This document shows, piece by piece, positions 1 to 5,931 of a stretch of DNA of 5,931 nucleotides. The stretch is from Bacteroidota bacterium (GTDB lineage: Bacteria > Bacteroidota > Bacteroidia > Flavobacteriales > Flavobacteriaceae). The position numbers and the translations under genes are program-made. The notes under the pieces are model-generated. The model made no database searches. It saw only the letters and a program-made list of their open reading frames with translations, and had not been told where the DNA came from. The DNA lies in the NCBI GenBank assembly GCA_023386255.1, contig JAEWKB010000147.1, positions 1 to 5,931 on the forward strand, read 5' to 3'. Numbering within the stretch: position 1 is the first letter of the stretch; each line of letters begins with the position of its first letter.

Positions 1-780
1 GCTTAGTTCCTGCACGCGGTCATAAAACCCGGGAATGGTAATGTGGTTGTTCTCGTCATGCAGTTGGGCAATCATCTTTGCCAATATGTTTATCGGGTTG
101 GCCACAGCACCGCCATATAAGCCTGAGTGCAGGTCGCGGTTAGGCCCTGTAACTTCAACCTCTACATAGCTAAGGCCACGAAGTCCTGTTGTTATAGACG
201 GCTGCTGGTTAGATATCATTCCTGTATCAGATATAAGGATAACATCATTTTTCAGTTTTTCCTGGTTGCGTTCTACAAACCATGCCAGGCTTGGGGAGCC
301 TACTTCTTCCTCGCCTTCAATCATAAATTTTACGTTACAAGGCAGGGTGTTGTTCTGCACCATGTACTCCAGCGCTTTTACGTGCATGTACATCTGGCCT
401 TTGTCATCACAGGCGCCGCGGGCAAAAATTGCACCATCAGGATGCAGTTCCGTTTTCTTTATTACAGGCTCAAACGGTGGCGATGTCCACAGTTCCATCG
501 GGTCCGGCGGCTGCACATCGTAGTGGCCATACTCAAGCACTGTAGGCAGGTTAAGGTCGATTATTTTTTCACCATACACAATTGGGTAGCCGGGTGTTTC
601 ACAAAGTTCAACTTTGTCACAGCCCGCTTTTTCAAGACTTGCTTTTACGGCATCGGCAGTATTGATTACATCTTGCGAGTAGGCGCTGTCGGCACTTACA
701 GAAGGGATTTTTAATAGTTCAATGAGCTCATTAAGGAAACGTTCTTTATTTTGCTGAACGTAATTTTTTATGTTATCCAT
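1..780 (-). CDS. M20-family metallodipeptidase (cytosolic nonspecific dipeptidase type), C-terminus cut off by window edge
   Basis: Reading leftward from the ATG at 780-778 gives an open frame of 260 codons that runs off the window without a stop. It starts MDNIKNYVQQNKERF. The M20 di-zinc signature is intact: YGHYDVQP with metal ligand H86 and D88, RGACDDKGQ with bridging Asp D125, EGEEEVGS with catalytic base E158 and metal ligand E159, ISDTG with metal ligand D185, and DLHSG with H219, which in this family reaches the substrate across the dimer. These assignments come from alignment by eye to human carnosinase-2-like enzymes. Family members are usually about 450-480 residues, so roughly the last 200 (the end of the lid domain and the rest of the catalytic domain) are missing. 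There is no signal peptide, so a cytoplasmic enzyme cleaving dipeptides is expected. No Shine-Dalgarno is visible; the leader is A/T-rich. The exact substrate cannot be read from the sequence; DapE or acetylornithine deacetylase is less likely given the EGEEEVGS and HSG context. Confidence 0.93.
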   Translation of the reverse strand, partial: MDNIKNYVQQNKERFLNELIELLKIPSVSADSAYSQDVINTADAVKASLEKAGCDKVELCETPGYPIVYGEKIIDLNLPTVLEYGHYDVQPPDPMELWTSPPFEPVIKKTELHPDGAIFARGACDDKGQMYMHVKALEYMVQNNTLPCNVKFMIEGEEEVGSPSLAWFVERNQEKLKNDVILISDTGMISNQQPSITTGLRGLSYVEVEVTGPNRDLHSGLYGGAVANPINILAKMIAQLHDENNHITIPGFYDRVQELS

Positions 781-808
781 TTAAAATTAGATATATACGG
801 TTGATGGT

Positions 809-816
809 CAAAAATA
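809..816 (-). promoter_or_regulatory. Possible -7 element for the dipeptidase gene
   Basis: On the minus strand this reads TATTTTTG, a full match to the Bacteroidota -7 consensus TAnnTTTG, and it lies 28 bp upstream of the dipeptidase ATG. No TTG -33 element is found at the expected 17-23 bp distance; that stretch is only a T/A run. The call therefore rests on one half of the promoter in very AT-rich DNA and could be chance. Confidence 0.4.
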
Positions 817-851
817 CGAAAAAATAAAATTTAAAAAATTTCATTTTTCTC

Positions 852-881
852 TTGCAAAGTAAGTAACTAGTTGTATATTTG
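852..881 (+). promoter_or_regulatory. Bacteroidota-type sigma-A promoter for tRNA-Leu
   Basis: TTG at 852-854 (-33 element) is separated by 19 bp from TATATTTG at 874-881 (-7 element). This matches the known Bacteroidota consensus TTG-N(17-23)-TAnnTTTG in full. Transcription would start near 886-890, giving a leader of about 35 nt before the mature tRNA at 925. Both boxes and their spacing are right, and a stable RNA gene follows directly. Confidence 0.8.
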
Positions 882-924
882 CACCCACAATAACGAAACA
901 ATTACTGTTTTACGATTGTCTACT

Positions 925-1006
925 GCGGGTGTGGTGAAATTGGTAGACACGCCAGACTTAGGATCTGGTGCCTCACGGTGTGTAGGTTCGAGTCCTATCA
1001 CCCGCA
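925..1006 (+). tRNA. tRNA-Leu, anticodon UAG
   Basis: An 82-nt cloverleaf folds cleanly. The acceptor stem GCGGGTG (925-931) pairs with CACCCGC (999-1005), with discriminator A1006. The D-arm carries TGGTAGACAC. The anticodon stem CCAGA/TCTGG (952-956/964-968) encloses the loop CTTAGGA with anticodon TAG at 959-961. A long class II variable arm lies around 969-981, and the T-arm GTAGG-TTCGAGT-CCTAT spans 982-998. The anticodon reads CUN leucine codons, CUA in particular. The class II variable arm and A73 agree with leucine identity. The 3' CCA is not encoded (CAA follows), so it must be added by the CCA-adding enzyme. Confidence 0.97.
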
Positions 1007-1007
1007 C

Positions 1008-1038
1008 AAAAAGCCTCTGAGAAATCAGGGGCTTTTTT
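1008..1038 (+). terminator. Intrinsic terminator of tRNA-Leu
   Basis: The 10-bp stem AAGCCTCTGA (1011-1020) pairs with TCAGGGGCTT (1025-1034) through one T-G wobble and closes on a GAAA tetraloop. The T-run 1033-1038 follows, and the A-run 1008-1012 lies before the stem. It begins right after the tRNA 3' end, so it should end the tRNA transcript and insulate the LacI-type gene downstream. The A-run on the left could give weak termination in the other direction, but no gene needs it there. Confidence 0.9.
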
Positions 1039-1068
1039 ATTGGGTACATATTTCGTTTATGCATTAAG

Positions 1069-1094
1069 CTGTTACCAAGCAACAGGTAACAGGT
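1069..1094. repeat. 8-bp inverted repeat overlapping a 7-bp tandem repeat upstream of the LacI-type gene
   Basis: CTGTTACC (1069-1076) and its exact reverse complement GGTAACAG (1085-1092) flank an 8-nt spacer. The right arm also lies inside a perfect tandem duplication, AACAGGT at 1081-1087 and again at 1088-1094. The cluster sits 57 bp before the ATG of the regulator, between the tRNA terminator and the gene. It could be an operator or a leader hairpin. It does not have the usual CG-centred palindrome of LacI-family operators, so self-regulation through it is only a guess. Confidence 0.5.
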
Positions 1095-1150
1095 TGTTGT
1101 TTTAAAAATCGAACATTTTTTTTCGTTTCTTTACAGTTAAATCTTCAGTC

Positions 1151-2179
1151 ATGAAATCGAAAGCTACTTTAAAGCAAATTGCAAAAGAACTCAATGTGTC
1201 GGTATCAACGGTATCTAAAGCGCTTAGCAACAGTCCTGAGATTAGTGAGCCGACAAAGCTCAGGGTGCAGGAGTTTGCAAAACTTAAAAATTATAAGCCA
1301 AATAACCTGGCTGTTAATTTGAAGAATAAGCGCTCGCGTACTATCGGCGTAATCATCCCGAACATCCTGAACCCTTTTTTTGCAAAGGTTTTTAGCGGGA
1401 TAGAGAAAGCAGCCAACGAGAAAGGCTATAATGTGATTACCTGCATTTCGAATGAGTCATTAGAAAAGGAAATACATGCCATGGACATGCTGAGCAACGG
1501 CACCATTGATGGGTTTATCCTGTCGATTTCCGAAGAAACACAAAAGAAGCAGAGCTTTAAACATTTTAAAGAAGCGATATCTGAAGACTTGCCGATTGTG
1601 ATGTTCGACCGTATTTCTGATGAGGTGAACTGTGATAAGGTTATTGTGGACGATTTCGACTCAGCAGTATATGGGGTGAACCACCTGATTAAATCCAACT
1701 GCAAAAATATTGCCTTGCTTTCAACTATTGATAACCTGAGTGTAGGCAAACTGCGTGCGGAAGGTTACATGAAGGCTCTCGCAGATAATGGCTATAAAGT
1801 TGATGAAAGCATAATCATCCGTACTGAAACGCCTGAAGATTTTGACAAAAAGATAGAAAGTTTGTTTAAAAAGAATATAGACGGAGTTTTTGCCCTTGAT
1901 GAACATGCCTCTGTTATGGCACACAAAACAGCTATTAAAAAAGGCTATAAAATACCTGAAGACCTTTCTATAATAGGTTTTGCTGACGGTGTGTGGTCTC
2001 GCAGGCTTACGCCCAGCCTTTCTACCATAAGCCAGCATGGGCCGGAGATAGGGGAGGCCGCAGCCAATATGCTAATAAAACGATTAGAGGCCAAACCTGA
2101 TGATGAAACCCCTGAAGAATATGAAACCGTAGTGGTAAAAACCGAGCTGAGGCAAAGAGAATCCACCAGGAAGTTATAA
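1151..2179 (+). CDS. LacI/GalR-family transcriptional regulator
   Basis: The 342-residue protein has the full length typical of LacI/GalR repressors (330-360). The N-terminal helix-turn-helix covers about residues 6-26 (LKQIAKELNVSVSTVSKALS), followed by the third helix and the hinge NNLAVNLKNKR, in which L57 corresponds to the leucine that wedges into the minor groove of the operator. A periplasmic-binding-protein-like effector domain starts at RTIGVIIPNILNPFF (about residue 63) and runs to about 335. Likely pocket residues by analogy with LacI/PurR are D153 (MFDR), R202 (GKLR) and D279 (GFAD). It should act as a dimer in the cytoplasm, binding DNA under control of a small molecule, usually a sugar or nucleoside; the effector cannot be read here. 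No sugar uptake or hydrolase genes are adjacent. The start is chosen because the DNA-binding domain begins right after it; no Shine-Dalgarno or clear -7 box is seen. A small membrane protein gene follows after 25 bp. Confidence 0.94.
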   Translation: MKSKATLKQIAKELNVSVSTVSKALSNSPEISEPTKLRVQEFAKLKNYKPNNLAVNLKNKRSRTIGVIIPNILNPFFAKVFSGIEKAANEKGYNVITCISNESLEKEIHAMDMLSNGTIDGFILSISEETQKKQSFKHFKEAISEDLPIVMFDRISDEVNCDKVIVDDFDSAVYGVNHLIKSNCKNIALLSTIDNLSVGKLRAEGYMKALADNGYKVDESIIIRTETPEDFDKKIESLFKKNIDGVFALDEHASVMAHKTAIKKGYKIPEDLSIIGFADGVWSRRLTPSLSTISQHGPEIGEAAANMLIKRLEAKPDDETPEEYETVVVKTELRQRESTRKL

Positions 2180-2204
2180 TTAGATTTGGTTTAAGGTAAA
2201 ATAT

Positions 2205-2573
2205 ATGAGAAGTCAGCCCGTCTTATCAAACAACATAAAATCATCAAACCTTATCTTTTTATCTGTAGGCTTGGGCCTACTTAATAATATTATAGTTCCT
2301 GAGCTATTATCTTCAGGTTTTGTGTTTTTTGTTAGTCTTGTTACATTTCTTACAATTATAGGGCTAGGATTATTGGTAAGACGTGGCGTGCAGTGGGTAA
2401 AATATTTACTCGCAGCATTAATTATATTCGGACTAATTGGTTTGCCAAAGTTGATTGAAGTATGGGAAATATATCCTATTATGGGGGTTATATACATATT
2501 TCAATCTATATTGCAAGTTTGGGCTGTAATATTGTTGTTTCAAAAGCAGAAATCTAAAAATATAATAACATAA
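2205..2573 (+). CDS. Small multi-pass membrane protein of unknown function
   Basis: This 122-residue protein is not one I recognise. It is strongly hydrophobic, with about four predicted membrane segments: roughly residues 15-32 (NLIFLSVGLGLLNNIIVP), 37-58, 66-84 and 92-112. A short basic loop, RRGVQWVK, lies between segments 2 and 3, and a basic tail, KQKSKN, lies at the end. By the positive-inside rule both the loop and the C-terminus would be cytoplasmic. There is no signal peptide cleavage site and no catalytic motif. An AAGG about 10 bases before the ATG could serve as a weak ribosome site. The start lies 25 bp after the stop of the LacI-type gene on the same strand, so co-transcription is likely. 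G+C is about 31% in the four full lines counted (2281-2520), well below the polymerase gene. Part of that comes from Ile/Leu/Phe-rich coding, so recent acquisition is possible but not shown. Confidence 0.75.
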   Translation: MRSQPVLSNNIKSSNLIFLSVGLGLLNNIIVPELLSSGFVFFVSLVTFLTIIGLGLLVRRGVQWVKYLLAALIIFGLIGLPKLIEVWEIYPIMGVIYIFQSILQVWAVILLFQKQKSKNIIT

Positions 2574-2759
2574 ATATTCAGGTTTGTTGCACTTCGCTCG
2601 CAATGACATGGCCCGGAATTTTTCTGACAAAGGAAGATGTCGGCCGTTCTTCCATTTCGACATAGGAGAAATCTTTCTGCTCTGTGCACCTCTGTGAAAT
2701 AGCAGCAACGAGATTTCTCCTGCCGTAGAAATAGAATAGTAAAGCTCAGCCCCTCAAAA
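2574..2759. repeat. Convergent intergenic region with a mosaic of degenerate repeats
   Basis: This stretch between two converging genes holds no gene I can support. It carries: TTGC (2587-2590) and GCAA (2600-2603) around CTTCGCTC; GGAAGA (2632-2637) with TCTTCC (2648-2653); ATGTCG (2637-2642) with CGACAT (2658-2663); the 10-bp-period pair CTCTGTGCAC/CTCTGTGAAA from 2680; and AGGAGAAATCT (2664-2674) with its exact reverse complement AGATTTCTCCT (2711-2721). The last pair extends imperfectly to 2655 and 2731. From general memory, strings such as CTTCGCTCGCAATGACA and AGATTTCTCCT recur between genes in flavobacterial genomes, so this is probably a decayed copy of a dispersed non-coding repeat. 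No hairpin here is followed by a T-run, so a clear terminator for either neighbour is not seen. Confidence 0.6.
2655..2731. repeat. Imperfect inverted repeat pair (AGGAGAAATCT / AGATTTCTCCT)
   Basis: The left arm (2655-2674) is TTTCGACATAGGAGAAATCT. The right arm (2711-2731) is its reverse complement with one extra base and a few mismatches next to an 11-bp perfect core. The 36-nt loop contains the CTCTGTG direct repeat. This is the most ordered part of the intergenic mosaic, and it may form a hairpin in transcripts from either side. Confidence 0.6.
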
Positions 2760-4079
2760 CTACTTCTCCCTCGTAAACTCCATCACCATACCACCCTGCT
2801 TCAGCGTAAAGCCATCTTTTTTCATGAGCAGCACTATACCGGCAGGGTCAAAGCTAAATTCGGTATTGCTAACAGCATTCATAGCAAAAGGGCTTTGGCC
2901 GGAAGCCTGTGCAATGAGTTTACCGTTTTCTTCTTTCAGCATAACCTTAAGCGGAATAGCTGCTGAAGAATAGGTCCCGGTGTACGTTCTCAATATGGCA
3001 GGGTCAACATCTACAGTCTTTACATTAGGAAACTGGTAAGGCATTTTATAGTAAATACTTAGCAATCCCAGTACAATATCGTTTGTATCATAATTGTCAC
3101 CGTTTTGTATAAGCGAGAAAGTTACATCTTCCTTAGGGTAGTAACCCAGTGTAGATGAAAAACCCTCTATACTGCCGTTGTGGCCTATAAATTTACGCTC
3201 ACCAAAAGGGAACTGCAATATGCCTTTGCCGTAGCCTGCATCAAACGTCATCATTTCCTCAAGTGATTTTTTACTGATTATCTTCCCGTCATACAAAGCC
3301 TCAATAAACTTTGCCAGGTCGGCCGGGGTACTTTGCAGAGCTCCTGCAGCCGCGGCAACGCTTTCGTCCCATTCTTCTTCTTTTACCCATTTTGTACCGT
3401 CATATTTGTAGGATATGGCTTCGTTGCGCTTAGGGTCAATTTTGGTGTAGTAATAAGTATCTTTCAATCCTGCTTTTTTGGCTATCCTTTCAGCAACATT
3501 GTCTTTATAGGTTTTTTTTGTTACATCTTCAATTATATACCCTAACAGCAAATAGTTAGAGTTGCTGTACTCTGCACGTGTTCCCGGCTCAAAATATGGT
3601 TCAAAGCCCGCCAGCCTGGCAAGCATACCGTTTTTACCGTGAGCCGTTGTAAGCACGTCGCGGAACGAAGCATCGTTGGTGTAATTGAAGATACCCGACT
3701 TATGTTGCAATAATTGCGCAATGGTAATTTTATCAGCATTCTTTATCTGCGGATAATACTTAGAAAGCTTTGTATCAAGCGTCAGCTTCTTCTCCTCAAT
3801 AAGCTGAAAAATTATAGCTGAAGTAAACATCTTAGTGATTGACCCTATCTTATACTTCGTATTAATATCGGCCTTTATTTTATTGTCGGCATCAGCATAG
3901 CCGTAAGCTTTCTGGAAAACCGTTTTATTATTTTCACGGAGAATAACCGACCCCATGAATTTGTTATTCTCGGTAAGGTAATTCATAAGGCTGTCAATCT
4001 TGCGCATGCGGGCATCACCCTGCGCAAAGGATCCTGCAGAAAATGCTAGTGCAAATAAAGCTATTACTGTTTTTTTCAT
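2760..4079 (-). CDS. Exported serine hydrolase, class C beta-lactamase / D-Ala-D-Ala peptidase fold
   Basis: The 439-residue protein starts with a Sec signal peptide (MKKTVIALFALAFSAGSFA, likely cleavage before Q20), so it acts in the periplasm or outside the cell; there is no lipobox. The Beta-lactamase (PF00144) fold covers about residues 22-345. The nucleophile motif is S80-I-T-K83 (in KIGSITKMFT), the second is Y171-S-N173, and the third is H300-N-G302 in place of the KTG of true class C beta-lactamases. About 85 further residues (355-439), rich in beta strand, look like the small C-terminal barrel often found in this group (for example the Pab87 or D-aminopeptidase type). The HxG triad fits esterases and peptidases acting on D-amino-acid or peptidoglycan-derived substrates better than antibiotic resistance. 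The substrate is unknown. The ATG at 4079 puts the signal peptide exactly at the start. The gene lies 63 bp downstream of polA on the same strand; read-through is possible, since no terminator separates them. Confidence 0.9.
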   Translation of the reverse strand: MKKTVIALFALAFSAGSFAQGDARMRKIDSLMNYLTENNKFMGSVILRENNKTVFQKAYGYADADNKIKADINTKYKIGSITKMFTSAIIFQLIEEKKLTLDTKLSKYYPQIKNADKITIAQLLQHKSGIFNYTNDASFRDVLTTAHGKNGMLARLAGFEPYFEPGTRAEYSNSNYLLLGYIIEDVTKKTYKDNVAERIAKKAGLKDTYYYTKIDPKRNEAISYKYDGTKWVKEEEWDESVAAAAGALQSTPADLAKFIEALYDGKIISKKSLEEMMTFDAGYGKGILQFPFGERKFIGHNGSIEGFSSTLGYYPKEDVTFSLIQNGDNYDTNDIVLGLLSIYYKMPYQFPNVKTVDVDPAILRTYTGTYSSAAIPLKVMLKEENGKLIAQASGQSPFAMNAVSNTEFSFDPAGIVLLMKKDGFTLKQGGMVMEFTREK

Positions 4080-4109
4080 GATGTGTAATTATTATCAAAA
4101 TGCAATCGA

Positions 4110-4137
4110 TCTAAAATCTAAAATCTGAACTCTGAAA
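4110..4137. repeat. Four tandem 7-bp units between polA and the serine hydrolase gene
   Basis: TCTAAAA (4110-4116), TCTAAAA (4117-4123), TCTGAAC (4124-4130) and TCTGAAA (4131-4137) run head to tail and end 5 bp before the polA stop codon. The first two units are identical; the others differ by one or two bases. The array lies in the 63-bp gap just upstream of the serine hydrolase gene, and no good TAnnTTTG promoter is seen beside it. The best candidate on the minus strand, GCATTTTG near 4096-4103, misses the first two bases of the box. Confidence 0.7.
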
Positions 4138-4142
4138 TTTTA

Positions 4143-5931
4143 TTAATGCGCCTCCAGCCAGTTGCGGCCGGTACCCATATCAACCTCAAGCGGCACGTCC
4201 AGCTTAAAGGCGTTTTCCATTTCATGCTTTATCATAGGCTTTATACGCTCCAGTTCGCTATTATGAACGTCAAAAACAAGTTCATCGTGTACCTGCAGCA
4301 GCATTTTGCTCTTCCAGTTCTCACTTTCCAGCCTTTTATGGATGTTTATCATGGCTATTTTAATAATGTCGGCAGCGCTTCCCTGTATTGGGGCGTTAAC
4401 CGCATTTCGCTCAGCTGCGCCACGTACCACCGCATTTTGGGAGTTGATGTCCTTAAGGTATCTTCTTCGGCCTGATATAGTTTGTACAAAACCTTTTTCC
4501 CTTGCCGTTTCCACCTGCTCCTGAATATAATCCCGCAGGCGCGGATACGTTTGGTAGTAGGCATCGATAAGGTCTTTCGATTCTGAACGGCTTAGTGATG
4601 TCTGGTTGCTCAACCCGAAGGCTGAAACACCGTAGATGATACCGAAGTTAACCGTTTTGGCATGGCTTCGCTGCTCACGGCTTACAGCCTCCAGCGGCAC
4701 ATTAAACACTTTAGCGGCGGTAGCAGCATGAATATCCTCGCTCATTTTAAAAGAGCGTACCATCTCCTCATCACCGCTCAGTGCCGCAATAATGCGCAGC
4801 TCTATCTGCGAGTAGTCAGCCGATAGTATGGTATGGTCTTCATCGCGCGCTATAAATGCCTTTCGTATCTGTCTGCCTCTTTCTGTTCGAATAGGTATAT
4901 TCTGCAAATTAGGGTTGTTAGAGCTTAAGCGGCCTGTGGCAGCCACTGTCTGCATATAATCAGTATGAACACGGCCGGTTTTTGCCTTAACTTCTTTTGG
5001 TAAAGCCTCAACATAGGTGTTCTGCAGTTTCACCAGCTGTCTCCATTCTAATATATCCTGTACTATGGGGTTGGTAAGCGCCAGGTAGCTTAGTACTTCT
5101 TCACCTGTGGCATACTGGCCGGTCTTCGTCTTTTTCTGCTTGTTGCCGCCTATCTTCAGCTTGTCGAATAACACTTCTCCCAGCTGCTTTGGCGACCCGA
5201 GGTTAAACGTTTCACCCGCAGCTTCATATATGCATTGCTCCAGCCTCTTTATATCGGCAGAAAGTTCCGCAGAAAGTTCTTTCAGGTACTCCACATCAAG
5301 CCGTATCCCTTCCTGTTCCATAGAGGCAAGTACGGGCATAAGCGGTATCTCTATTTCATCAAATAATTTTCGGGTGTTGGTGCGGTCCAGCTCAGGGGCA
5401 AACACCTCTTTTAACTGAAGCGTAATATCGGCATCCTCTACGGCATATTCCTTTACATCTTCTACCGGCACTTCGCGCATGGTCTTTTGGCCCTTGCCCT
5501 TTTTGCCTATCAGCGCCTCAATTGGCTTAGGCGAATATTTCAGGTACGTTTCAGCCAATATATCCATACCATGCCTCATATCTGGGTTAATGAGATAGTG
5601 CGCCAGCATGGTATCGAAGAACTTCCCTTTCACGGTAATGCCGTAGTTGGCAAGCACCTCAAGGTCGTATTTCAGGTTTTGGCCTACTTTTTCAATGTTC
5701 TCATCTTCGAAGAAAGGACGGAATTTGTCAAGTATCTGTTGCGCCTCTTCACGGTTATCAGGCAGCGGCACATAAAAGCCCTTGCCTTTTTCCCATGAGA
5801 AGGAAAGCCCCACCAGGTCGGCGGTAAGCGCACAAATGTCGGTGGTCTCGGTATCAAAGCTCACGCTGGTTTGCTTCAGCAGGTCGCGCAGCAAAAAGTT
5901 CATAGCCATGCCACTCTCTACGGTCTGGTAG
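4143..5931 (-). CDS. polA: DNA polymerase I, Klenow portion (3'-5' exonuclease and polymerase), N-terminus beyond window edge
   Basis: The frame stays open to the right edge; the codons before the first internal Met (5909) read YQTVESG, so the true start is outside. Positions below count that Met as residue 1; the C-terminus ends NWLEAH. The proofreading exonuclease has all key residues: D19 and E21 (FDTETT), D82 (GQNLKYD), Y155 and D159 (YAVEDAD). The polymerase domain carries motif A DYSQIELR (D365), motif B with R414, K418, F422 and Y426 (RSHAKTVNFGIIYG), and motif C QVHDE (D542). Thus both exonuclease and polymerase should be active. F422 is the phenylalanine that discriminates against dideoxynucleotides in E. 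coli Pol I. About 300-350 residues, the 5'-nuclease domain, are expected upstream. The cytoplasmic enzyme fills gaps in excision repair and replaces Okazaki primers. There is no frameshift or missing motif, and G+C is higher than in the plus-strand genes. Confidence 0.97.
   Translation of the reverse strand, partial: YQTVESGMAMNFLLRDLLKQTSVSFDTETTDICALTADLVGLSFSWEKGKGFYVPLPDNREEAQQILDKFRPFFEDENIEKVGQNLKYDLEVLANYGITVKGKFFDTMLAHYLINPDMRHGMDILAETYLKYSPKPIEALIGKKGKGQKTMREVPVEDVKEYAVEDADITLQLKEVFAPELDRTNTRKLFDEIEIPLMPVLASMEQEGIRLDVEYLKELSAELSADIKRLEQCIYEAAGETFNLGSPKQLGEVLFDKLKIGGNKQKKTKTGQYATGEEVLSYLALTNPIVQDILEWRQLVKLQNTYVEALPKEVKAKTGRVHTDYMQTVAATGRLSSNNPNLQNIPIRTERGRQIRKAFIARDEDHTILSADYSQIELRIIAALSGDEEMVRSFKMSEDIHAATAAKVFNVPLEAVSREQRSHAKTVNFGIIYGVSAFGLSNQTSLSRSESKDLIDAYYQTYPRLRDYIQEQVETAREKGFVQTISGRRRYLKDINSQNAVVRGAAERNAVNAPIQGSAADIIKIAMINIHKRLESENWKSKMLLQVHDELVFDVHNSELERIKPMIKHEMENAFKLDVPLEVDMGTGRNWLEAH

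Noticed and set aside
127..714. A plus-strand open frame of 195 codons
   Set aside because: It lies wholly antisense to the M20 dipeptidase, whose catalytic motifs are all intact. The translation is Cys/Tyr/Phe-rich and resembles no family.
867..1082. A minus-strand open frame of 71 codons across the tRNA gene
   Set aside because: It is antisense to tRNA-Leu and its terminator. Its core (GLEPTHREAPDPKSG and following) is the familiar false protein produced by reading tRNA-Leu backwards.
2433..2708. A minus-strand open frame of 91 codons
   Set aside because: It covers the repeat mosaic and runs antisense into the small membrane protein gene. Its sequence is simply the repeat read as protein.
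2655..2731. The large inverted repeat as a bidirectional terminator for the converging genes
   Set aside because: The 36-nt loop is long and no T-run follows the stem on either strand, so the sequence does not support intrinsic termination.
2760..4079. Serine hydrolase as an antibiotic resistance gene
   Set aside because: The KTG motif is replaced by HNG, a C-terminal domain is present and the surroundings are ordinary chromosome, with no regulator of the AmpR type beside it.
4110..4137. Repeat array considered as a CRISPR remnant
   Set aside because: The units are 7 bp with no spacers, and no cas genes are nearby.
5907..5909. ATG that could be taken as the start of the polymerase gene
   Set aside because: The same frame stays open to the edge of the window with plausible Pol I sequence (YQTVESG), and the exonuclease domain would begin only about 18 residues in. 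The gene is cut off by the window, not short.

Overview
The window looks like ordinary chromosome from a member of the Bacteroidota, most probably a Flavobacterium-like Flavobacteriaceae. The reasons are the protein flavour (a LacI regulator and a Pol I of the kind I associate with flavobacteria), the -33/-7 type promoter (TTG-N19-TATATTTG) in front of the tRNA, A/T-rich leaders without clear Shine-Dalgarno sequences, and intergenic DNA made of short repeat fragments. This is judged by eye; no database search was possible.

Layout, left to right. (1) Positions 1-780, minus strand: the first 260 residues of a cytoplasmic M20-family metallodipeptidase, cut by the left edge. (2) Positions 781-924: a 144-bp AT-rich divergent promoter region. 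(3) Positions 925-1006, plus strand: tRNA-Leu(UAG), with its own promoter and a strong intrinsic terminator. (4) Positions 1151-2179, plus strand: a complete LacI/GalR-type transcription factor. A 24-bp inverted repeat overlapping a tandem 7-bp repeat lies about 60 bp upstream of it. (5) Positions 2205-2573, plus strand: a small AT-rich hydrophobic protein of unknown function, 25 bp after the regulator and probably co-transcribed with it. (6) Positions 2574-2759: a convergent intergenic region with inverted and direct repeats that look like remnants of dispersed repeats. (7) Positions 2760-4079, minus strand: an exported serine hydrolase of the class C beta-lactamase/D-Ala-D-Ala peptidase fold. 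(8) Positions 4143-5931, minus strand: the 3'-5' exonuclease and polymerase domains of DNA polymerase I (polA). Its 5'-nuclease domain lies beyond the right edge.

The genes do not form an obvious single pathway. They are housekeeping functions (dipeptide breakdown, tRNA, DNA repair polymerase) mixed with one orphan regulator, one small membrane protein and one secreted hydrolase. I found no CRISPR array, insertion sequence, phage gene, toxin-antitoxin pair or defence system, and no convincing undescribed multi-gene system. The items most worth a second look are the repeat cluster upstream of the LacI-type gene, the regulator and small membrane protein pair, and the mosaic repeat at 2574-2759.
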